A DNA stretch of 7,019 bases from Candidatus Moraniibacteriota bacterium (lineage in GTDB: Bacteria > Patescibacteriota > Minisyncoccia > Moranbacterales > UBA9337): assembly GCA_003507475.1 (NCBI GenBank), contig DNVQ01000035.1:30725-37743 (forward strand), written 5' to 3'. Positions 1 through 5,382 of this stretch are shown here, in pieces. The notes beneath the pieces are model-generated. The model worked only from the letters and a program-made list of their open reading frames with translations. It had not been told where the DNA came from and did no database searches. Each line of letters begins with the position of its first letter. The stretch's first letter is position 1. Both the position numbers and the translations under genes were made by a program.

Positions 1-10
1 AATCAAAAAT

Positions 11-364
11 ATGTCTAATCAAAAATTTATTCTAATATTTCTAGCTGTTTCCATAATAATCAGCTTCTCTTTTCTGGCTTTTTCGGAAAGAAAGCAGCAT
101 GACATAAAAGACGGATGGTTCCTATATTTTAATAACATAAAAGACTCTTCGACAGATTTTACCATAGAAAACTATTCCTCTAATTCAAATTTTAGCTGGG
201 AATTGATCGTCAATGAAGAAACAATATCCAAAAAAAATATCCAGGTCTTGAAAGGAAACAAAGAAAATGTTAAGATTAATAGCCCTCTTAATGGGACACA
301 AATTAAAATCAAAGTCTATCACGCAAAAGAAATAAAAGAAATTTATAAAAATTTTGCCCAATAG
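11..364 (+). CDS. Small membrane-anchored protein with a predicted extracytoplasmic beta-rich domain, function unknown
   Basis: I do not recognise this 117-residue protein. Residues 5-24 form one hydrophobic segment after a short polar start (MSNQK), which suggests an uncleaved signal anchor. The basic patch ERK at 26-28 follows the segment, so orientation is uncertain. The rest (35-117) is rich in alternating polar and hydrophobic residues, Asn and Ser (GWFLYF, FTIENYS, FSWELIV, VKINSP, IKIKVY), as in a small Ig-like or other beta-sandwich domain, probably outside the cell. There are no cysteines or catalytic motifs. The frame is open to the left edge of the window, but the ATG at 11 directly before the hydrophobic stretch is a natural start. 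The stop lies 12 bases before def, so it is probably co-transcribed with def and fmt. That gives no direct clue to function. The existence of the gene is fairly sure; the role is unknown. Confidence 0.72.
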   Translation: MSNQKFILIFLAVSIIISFSFLAFSERKQHDIKDGWFLYFNNIKDSSTDFTIENYSSNSNFSWELIVNEETISKKNIQVLKGNKENVKINSPLNGTQIKIKVYHAKEIKEIYKNFAQ

Positions 365-376
365 ACCTCTACTACG

Positions 377-805
377 ATGAAAATAATAACTTACCCAAAT
401 GATATTTTAGACAAGAAAGCTCAAAACATAAAGGATCCGCTTGATTCTAAAATTCAAAAACTAATCCCCCAAATGCTAAAAACTATGAAAGAAAATAATG
501 GCATGGGATTGGCTGCCCCTCAGATAGGTGAATCCGTTAGGCTTTGTGTAATAGAATATCAGGGAAAAGCATATATCCTAATTAATCCCAAAATAACTTC
601 TCATTCTAAAACTAAGGTAAAGAGTGAAGAGGGATGCCTGAGTTTTCCGGGAAAATTTATTCCCGTTAATCGTTTTGAAACTGTCCAGGTAAGATATTTG
701 AATGAAAAAGGAGAAAAGTGTAAAATAAAAGCAAGTAATTTATTAGCTCGAGCCCTCCAGCACGAAATTGATCACCTGGACGGAATAGTTTTTATAAATA
801 GATAA
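377..805 (+). CDS. def: Peptide deformylase (short form)
   Basis: Metal-dependent cytosolic enzyme that removes the formyl group from the N-terminal formyl-methionine of new proteins at the ribosome exit. All three family motifs are visible in the 142 residues: motif 1 GMGLAAPQIG at 42-51, motif 2 EGCLSFPG at 85-92, and motif 3 QHEIDHLDG at 128-136. Family knowledge makes Cys87, His129 and His133 the metal ligands and Glu130 the catalytic base; all are present, so it should be active. The protein ends only six residues after motif 3 (IVFINR), so it lacks the C-terminal helix of the roughly 170-residue E. coli enzyme. No good Shine-Dalgarno precedes the ATG. It sits between a small membrane protein (12-base gap) and fmt, the usual def-fmt pairing, and its substrate is the product of Fmt-dependent initiation. 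Confidence 0.97.
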   Translation: MKIITYPNDILDKKAQNIKDPLDSKIQKLIPQMLKTMKENNGMGLAAPQIGESVRLCVIEYQGKAYILINPKITSHSKTKVKSEEGCLSFPGKFIPVNRFETVQVRYLNEKGEKCKIKASNLLARALQHEIDHLDGIVFINR

Positions 806-836
806 AAAAATAAAAGCCTTTTGATTGGCCAAAAAT

Positions 837-1802
837 ATGCAAGAAGAAAAAAAACCTTCTATTGTTTTCATGGGAACACCGGAAATTGCTGAGATTATTC
901 TTGAATCTTTATGCTTAAAAAATTATCCTATACTGGCCGTAGTCACTCAACCGGACTACAAGCCCAAAAATAAATGCGAGGATGATTTTATTAGTCCCGT
1001 TAAAAAATTGGCTCTTGAAAAAAATATTCCAATTTCTCAACCTCAAAAACTAGACGATGATTTTGAAAAATGGCTTAAAACTCTTTCGCCAGACTTAATT
1101 ATTGTGGCCGCCTTTGGAAAAATTATTCCAGAAGATGTCTTGAGCATACCAAAATTTAAATCTATCAATGTACATCCTTCTCTTTTGCCAAAGCTCAGAG
1201 GAACTTCCCCTATCCAAAATGCTTTAGTTAATGGGCTAACTGAAACTGGCGTAACTATAATGCTTATGGATAAAGGAATTGATACGGGGGATATTTTATC
1301 GCAAAAAAATATCGCCATTGATCCTGATGATGATTATATTACTTTAACTGGCAAACTATCAGTGTTGGCTTCCAACTTACTAATTAAAACAATTCCTGGC
1401 TGGATAGACAAAACTATCAAACCGATAAAACAAGACGATTCTCAAGCCACCATGTGTCAATTAATAGAAAAATCCGATGGGAAAATAACTTGGGATGAAA
1501 GCGCTCAAGACATTTACAATAAATTCAGAGCCTTCAAGGTATGGCCTGGAATATTTACTTACTGGGAAAACAAGGGCAACCTGGCTAAAATATCTCTCAA
1601 TGAAATAATAATTGAAAAAAATCCCATTCTCCAAAAACATCACTTAGGCGAAGTCTTTAAATATGACGATTCAAAAATAGGAGTGCAGACCAATGATGGA
1701 ATTATTGTTCTCAATAAAATACAATTGGCTGGAAAAAATGAAACTGCTATTGGTGATTTTCTCAACGGCTATCCTAATTTTGTGGGTAGTATCTTAAAAT
1801 AA
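837..1802 (+). CDS. fmt: Methionyl-tRNA formyltransferase
   Basis: Transfers a formyl group from 10-formyltetrahydrofolate to Met on initiator tRNA in the cytosol. Counting from the ATG at 837 (321 residues), the N-terminal Rossmann-like transferase domain starts with IVFMGTPEIA. The catalytic Asn111, His113 and Asp149 lie in INVHPSLLPKLRG and MDKGIDTGDIL, with the folate-site SLLPKLRG loop intact. The C-terminal tRNA-binding domain follows, recognisable by TMCQLIEKSDGKITW and FRAFKVWPGIFTYW. Length is typical for the family. An in-frame TTG at 825 would add MAKN, but ATG at 837 places the first beta strand at the usual distance; neither has a Shine-Dalgarno. The substrate loop after TQPD, normally carrying an Arg in a PAGRGKK-like stretch, reads YKPKNKCEDDF here, which is unusual. 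It is probably in one operon with def upstream. Confidence 0.96.
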   Translation: MQEEKKPSIVFMGTPEIAEIILESLCLKNYPILAVVTQPDYKPKNKCEDDFISPVKKLALEKNIPISQPQKLDDDFEKWLKTLSPDLIIVAAFGKIIPEDVLSIPKFKSINVHPSLLPKLRGTSPIQNALVNGLTETGVTIMLMDKGIDTGDILSQKNIAIDPDDDYITLTGKLSVLASNLLIKTIPGWIDKTIKPIKQDDSQATMCQLIEKSDGKITWDESAQDIYNKFRAFKVWPGIFTYWENKGNLAKISLNEIIIEKNPILQKHHLGEVFKYDDSKIGVQTNDGIIVLNKIQLAGKNETAIGDFLNGYPNFVGSILK

Positions 1803-1874
1803 TAGACCACTTAGGCGTGCCCATTAAAATTGCAACAAAAAATATAAATTAATTTTACACAAGTTCTGTAAATT

Positions 1875-2696
1875 ATGAATTCAAAAGACAAAAAAGAAAA
1901 TAAAATAATTTTCATAGGGATGGGCATAGTTCTGGTAATTGTTTTGATAACTTTAGGAAAAGGCTATTTTAATAAAAAAAATGAACCGGTAACCGAAGTA
2001 AAAACGAAAGAAGAACTATATTCAGATTATGAATATATCACTTCTTTTGAATTGAATGAAAAAATTATGCTCAAAGTGCCTATGACACTACTTGATTTAA
2101 GAGACTCGGTGAATTTTGAAAAAAATCATATTGAAAATTCAATCAATATTTCTCCCAATAATTTCAATCAAACGATAGAAAAAATCGACAAAAAACAATT
2201 GATTGTCATAATTGGCTACGACTACGAAAAGAAAAGCGATACAGCGGCGATAATAAAAAAAATGAAAACCGAATTAAACTTTAAAAATGTCTTAGCTCTG
2301 TCGGGTGGAATTATCGGCTGGGTGGAAGAGGGAAATCAATTAATCAGTAGTGGCAACAAAGAATCTCTAACTGATTGGGCGAAAATAGACTATATTATTC
2401 CCGAACAGCTTAAACTGGCAATCGACAATGACTATCCTGTATTCATTTTGGATACCAGGCCCGCCTCTCAATACGTCTTGGGGCATATCCCTAAAGCAGT
2501 AAACATCCCGCTAGCTGAACTGGAAAAAAGAAAATTAGAAATTCCCATCTCAAAAGAAATTTTAGTTTATGGATCTAATGATGAAGAAGATTTTAAATCT
2601 GGAGTAAGATTGAATGATTTAGGGTTTCTGGCCACCTATACAATGAAGGGTGGACTGGCGGCCTGGAAGGAGCAGAAATACGAATTAGAGAGATGA
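1875..2696 (+). CDS. Membrane-anchored tandem rhodanese-like protein lacking both active-site cysteines
   Basis: This 273-residue protein has a basic start, one transmembrane helix at about 10-30, a linker, then two rhodanese folds. Domain 1 (about 55-155) shows LLDLRDSVNFEKNHIENSINI at 72-92 and LSGGIIGWVEEG at 142-153. Domain 2 (about 175-270) shows ILDTRPASQYVLGHIPKAVNIP at 191-212 and MKGGLAAWKEQ at 257-267. In active rhodaneses the strand between these motifs ends in a Cys that carries the persulfide. Here those positions read VIIGYDYEKKS (Gly114) and LVYGSNDEEDF (Gly233), and the protein has no cysteine at all. Sulfur transfer by the normal mechanism is therefore excluded; a binding or scaffold role at the membrane is likelier (inference). 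It follows fmt by 72 bases and may have its own promoter. The single TGA stop in the window ends it. Confidence 0.9.
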   Translation: MNSKDKKENKIIFIGMGIVLVIVLITLGKGYFNKKNEPVTEVKTKEELYSDYEYITSFELNEKIMLKVPMTLLDLRDSVNFEKNHIENSINISPNNFNQTIEKIDKKQLIVIIGYDYEKKSDTAAIIKKMKTELNFKNVLALSGGIIGWVEEGNQLISSGNKESLTDWAKIDYIIPEQLKLAIDNDYPVFILDTRPASQYVLGHIPKAVNIPLAELEKRKLEIPISKEILVYGSNDEEDFKSGVRLNDLGFLATYTMKGGLAAWKEQKYELER

Positions 2697-2753
2697 CTAT
2701 TAACCATAAAAACGTGTTAAAATTTCAATATTGCAATTTAACATCATAATAAG

Positions 2754-2788
2754 TTATTAGTCATCGGTCATCGGCAATCAGTCATCAT
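2754..2788. repeat. Degenerate 7-bp tandem repeat
   Basis: Five consecutive heptamers in the gap between two convergent genes: TTATTAG, TCATCGG, TCATCGG, CAATCAG, TCATCAT. Units two and three are identical and the others differ at two to four positions. An 11-bp odd palindrome, GTCAT-C-ATGAC (2781-2791), overlaps the right end. It lies outside genes and before the terminator hairpin. It may be a microsatellite-like intergenic repeat; no function can be read from it. The rest of the 203-base gap is AT-rich sequence plus the terminator. Confidence 0.6.
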
Positions 2789-2849
2789 GACAATGCAATG
2801 ATTTTAGACAAATCTTGAGTTATATTCTCAAATTCTTAATTAAAAATAA

Positions 2850-2881
2850 AAAAAACACCTTCGATTAAGAAGGTGTTTTTT
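2850..2881. terminator. Bidirectional intrinsic terminator between the rhodanese gene and groES
   Basis: The arms CACCTTC (2856-2862) and GAAGGTG (2869-2875) pair perfectly around the 6-base loop GATTAA. An A tract lies before the hairpin (2848-2855) and a T tract after it (2876-2881). The A and T tracts also pair, and each gives a U run on one strand, so the hairpin can stop transcripts from the left (rhodanese operon) and from the right (groES, whose stop lies 19 bases away). The convergent gene arrangement fits this exactly. Confidence 0.92.
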
Positions 2882-2899
2882 GTAAGGTGTAATTTTGTA

Positions 2900-3181
2900 T
2901 TATTTTGCCAACACTGCTAAAATATCCTCATTTTTAACAATTAAATAAGTCTCCTCACCCACCAATACTTCTGTTCCGGAATATCTGCTATATATAACTC
3001 TTTCTCCTTTTTTCACATTTATTTCTTTGCTCTCTCCTACTGCCACAACTTTTCCCATTTGCGGTTTTTCGTTTTCATTAATTGATGATTCCGGCAGATA
3101 AATTCCAGTATCAGTTTTTGATTTTTCTGATTTTTTTTCTGGAGCAATAACCACATTATCCCTTAATGGTTTTATGTTCAT
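2900..3181 (-). CDS. groES: GroES co-chaperonin (Hsp10)
   Basis: Cytosolic lid of the GroEL-GroES folding chamber; seven copies cap GroEL and close the cavity around unfolded protein. The 93 residues match the whole family: start MNIKPLRDNVVIAP, mobile loop at about 16-36 with GIYLPESS, KPQMGKVVAVG at 39-49, VKKGERVIYSRYSGTEV at 56-72, and the closing strand LIVKNEDILAVL. In E. coli the GroEL-contacting loop triplet is Ile-Val-Leu; here it is Ile-Tyr-Leu (27-29). Length is normal. No groEL follows: a terminator and a convergent gene end the transcript. The start has no Shine-Dalgarno. A perfect 22-bp palindrome lies 17 bases upstream of the ATG and is the obvious candidate control site; the CIRCE element common before groESL operons is absent. 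Confidence 0.97.
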   Translation of the reverse strand: MNIKPLRDNVVIAPEKKSEKSKTDTGIYLPESSINENEKPQMGKVVAVGESKEINVKKGERVIYSRYSGTEVLVGEETYLIVKNEDILAVLAK

Positions 3182-3198
3182 TTTGTTATGCAGATAAA

Positions 3199-3220
3199 TT
3201 TATTGATAATTATCAATAAA
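3199..3220. promoter_or_regulatory. Perfect 22-bp palindrome upstream of groES, probable operator
   Basis: The core TATTGATAATTATCAATA (3201-3218), extended by two paired bases on each side, is a perfect inverted repeat with no spacer. It lies in the 87-base gap before groES, ending 17 bases before its ATG. It contains GATAAT, a five-of-six match to a -10 box, which would place a start site about 20 bases before the ATG; no good -35 is visible. The GATAAT/ATTATC half-sites resemble Fur or PerR boxes in composition, but AT-rich palindromes are easily misread. It is not a CIRCE element. No terminator is evident for the ATPase gene in this gap. Confidence 0.6.
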
Positions 3221-3268
3221 ATATCCAGTAAAATTATTACCAAAAATATTTTATATCGGTTTATGCCG

Positions 3269-5377
3269 TTAGTCAATATTTTTTCCTTGAGCCTTTTCCT
3301 TGTTATTTTTTTCCATTATCTCTTTTAATTTCAAAAGTTCCCTTCCCGCACTCATGTTTTTTATCTTTTTAGGAGCCATAAATGTTGTTTGGGATAATTT
3401 AAGAGGTTTTTCATTCGGCTGATAAAATTTCTGCTGTGTCTCTACTTTTCCTTTAAAATTAGGCTTATAATCTCTATTTTGATTACTATCTCCATGAGAT
3501 ACCCTGCCACTTTCAGCTATTCTTCGCTTATGCTCACTTTCTTCATTTTGAACTCTCGCTATAGCTCGCTGATAATCCTTAAGACAATCCTTACAAAAAG
3601 TGGGCCTCTCTCCATCGGGTTTAAACGGAATCTTAATTTCCAAGCCACAAGTATCACACTCTGCATCAAACAAAACTTTTTCTTTTTGCATTGGAGGAGT
3701 GGACACTGCTTCCCTTGGAATCACCTGTTCTTCCTTTTTTGGTTCCACAACTTCAGCCGCTCTTTCTTCCTTTATTTCTCTAATAACTTTTTCTTGGGCT
3801 AATATTTTTTCCTCCAGAGTATTATTTAAAGATCTTGGGGCATTATTGATTTCTTTATTTTTTAAAATTGATTCTTTTGGAACAATATCTTTTTGAATTC
3901 TACTTGGGGTATATCCATTCTCTAAGTTGCTATTTCTGCCAATATTTTCAAAAGTTGTTTTTTCCGGTCTCGGATGATAATCTCTGGGTTCCTCTTTTTT
4001 TATCTCAGATTTTACAAAGTTACTGGCCTCCGGTCTTTTGATGTGAATTTCCTTTCTACTTGCAATGTCAGAAACACTTTCTTTAGTAAGCATTCCTGTC
4101 CAACGCGCAATTTTCTCTTCTATTTCCTTTCTATCTTTGGCATATCTCTCTCTAGAAATTTTAATAACCTTTTGGGCGTTTTCTGAGGTTCCGGCAATAT
4201 CAATCGGTGGAAGAGCGGTGGCCGAAAAAGCATTGCCCGCAATTCCGTCAATCATCAATTTTAAATAAATGCTAAATTTTGGCAAATTAACAATATCATT
4301 CATCATAAAAACCGGCTCAAATTCTTTTTCTAAAAATTCAGCATCTTCCGCCCCTACTCGAAAAGAAACGATTGTTCCCACGTTACCAAAAATGGCATCC
4401 TTTACCACACTGCTTGAATCCGTCACTAACTGATTTATATATTGATGAGCCACCAAAAGATTTAAACGATATTTTCGCGCTTCTGATAAAATATTGGCAA
4501 ACGATTCCGTAACGAAATTTTGAAACTCATCTACTGTCAAATAGAAATTCTTTCTTTCTTCCTCGGGCATATCTACTCTCTCCATCGCTGCTAATTGAAT
4601 TTTGGTCACAATCATTCCGCCCAAAAGTCGCATCGCATCCTCCCCAATTCTTCCTTTGGAAAGATTAACAATCAAAATCTTATTATTATCCATAATATCG
4701 CGCATATTAATGGTAGATTTTGTTTGACCAACGATATTTCTAATCAAAAAAGAAGACAAAAATTGTCCTACTTTATTTTGAATAGCGGCTACTGCTTCCT
4801 TTCTGAAACGATCCTCCCAAGTTTCAAATTCATCAATCCAAAAACCTTTTACTACCGGATCCTTGATTTTTTCGTACACTCTTTGACGATATTTCTTATC
4901 GCTCATCATCCTATTCACTCCCATCATCGTAGAACCGGGATAATCCAAAAGAGCCAAAAGCGCATTGCTCAAAATATATTCCATTCTGGCGCTCCACACA
5001 TCCGGCCAAATCTTTTTAAATACGCCCATCATTCCTGAAGCTACTAGATGCTTTTTGTCTTCACTAACCGATTCAAGAATATTAAAAGCAATCGGAAATT
5101 CGGTATCAGCCGGATTAAAATAAACTACATCATTAATCCTGTGAGGAGGAATAGCTTTAATGAGCTTCTCCGCTGTATCTCCATGCGGATCGATATAGGC
5201 CACTCCATGACCATTGGCGATATCTTGCATTACGATATTTTCCAAAAGAGTAGTTTTTCCCATTCCGGTCTTTCCAATAACATACATATGCCTCTGTCTA
5301 TCAGAAGTTTTAATACCAAATTTCACATTTTGGTTTCGAAAATTAGTTTTGGCAAAAAATGTTATTTTTTCCTGCAT
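3269..5377 (-). CDS. VirD4/TraD-like DNA-translocation ATPase (HerA/FtsK superfamily) with C-terminal zinc ribbon
   Basis: Probable hexameric motor that moves DNA using ATP, of the type IV secretion coupling-protein kind. In the 702 residues the P-loop GKTGMGKT is at 35-42, an early strand motif YIDPHGD at 61-67, Walker B LTVDEFQ at 280-286, a sensor-like VAHQY at 309-313 and a probable arginine finger at SFR (338-340). The N terminus (about 1-30) has no transmembrane helix, so the motor is cytosolic. After about 400 the protein is charged and low-complexity, with a probable coiled coil at 520-545. A zinc ribbon follows (Cys574, Cys577, Cys595, Cys598; CxxC-x17-CxxC), then a basic tail with a final helix. 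It starts 5 bases after the stop of the 425-residue membrane protein, which suggests coupled translation and a joint complex. No relaxase or other secretion genes are in view, so calling it conjugative would go too far; a plasmid or chromosome translocase is also possible. Confidence 0.85.
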   Translation of the reverse strand: MQEKITFFAKTNFRNQNVKFGIKTSDRQRHMYVIGKTGMGKTTLLENIVMQDIANGHGVAYIDPHGDTAEKLIKAIPPHRINDVVYFNPADTEFPIAFNILESVSEDKKHLVASGMMGVFKKIWPDVWSARMEYILSNALLALLDYPGSTMMGVNRMMSDKKYRQRVYEKIKDPVVKGFWIDEFETWEDRFRKEAVAAIQNKVGQFLSSFLIRNIVGQTKSTINMRDIMDNNKILIVNLSKGRIGEDAMRLLGGMIVTKIQLAAMERVDMPEEERKNFYLTVDEFQNFVTESFANILSEARKYRLNLLVAHQYINQLVTDSSSVVKDAIFGNVGTIVSFRVGAEDAEFLEKEFEPVFMMNDIVNLPKFSIYLKLMIDGIAGNAFSATALPPIDIAGTSENAQKVIKISRERYAKDRKEIEEKIARWTGMLTKESVSDIASRKEIHIKRPEASNFVKSEIKKEEPRDYHPRPEKTTFENIGRNSNLENGYTPSRIQKDIVPKESILKNKEINNAPRSLNNTLEEKILAQEKVIREIKEERAAEVVEPKKEEQVIPREAVSTPPMQKEKVLFDAECDTCGLEIKIPFKPDGERPTFCKDCLKDYQRAIARVQNEESEHKRRIAESGRVSHGDSNQNRDYKPNFKGKVETQQKFYQPNEKPLKLSQTTFMAPKKIKNMSAGRELLKLKEIMEKNNKEKAQGKNID

Positions 5378-5382
5378 ATATT

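Noticed and set aside
1..26. Direct repeat AATCAAAAAT at 1-10 and 17-26 around the first ATG
   Set aside because: Low-complexity A-rich words in AT-rich DNA; chance is sufficient.
2694..2720. TGA end of the rhodanese gene as a possible recoded Gly codon (code 25)
   Set aside because: Reading through adds only eight residues, rhodanese homology ends before it, and no other gene in the window contains internal TGA, so the standard code is enough.
2716..2742. Imperfect inverted repeat GTTAAAATT / AATTTAAC just after the rhodanese gene, a possible first terminator
   Set aside because: AT-only stem with a bulge and no following T run; too weak, and a strong terminator lies downstream.
2815..2831. 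Small hairpin TTGAG / CTCAA with 7-base loop
   Set aside because: Only five base pairs with no tract beside it; not distinguishable from chance.
3182..3268. CIRCE (HrcA) operator before groES
   Set aside because: The TTAGCACTC-N9-GAGTGCTAA pattern is not present; only the different 22-bp palindrome is found.
4595..5038. Long plus-strand open frame opposite the ATPase gene (147 codons)
   Set aside because: It lies wholly opposite the motor domain of a well-supported gene, has no recognisable family, and is rich in His/Ser/Phe as expected from antisense reading of AT-rich code.
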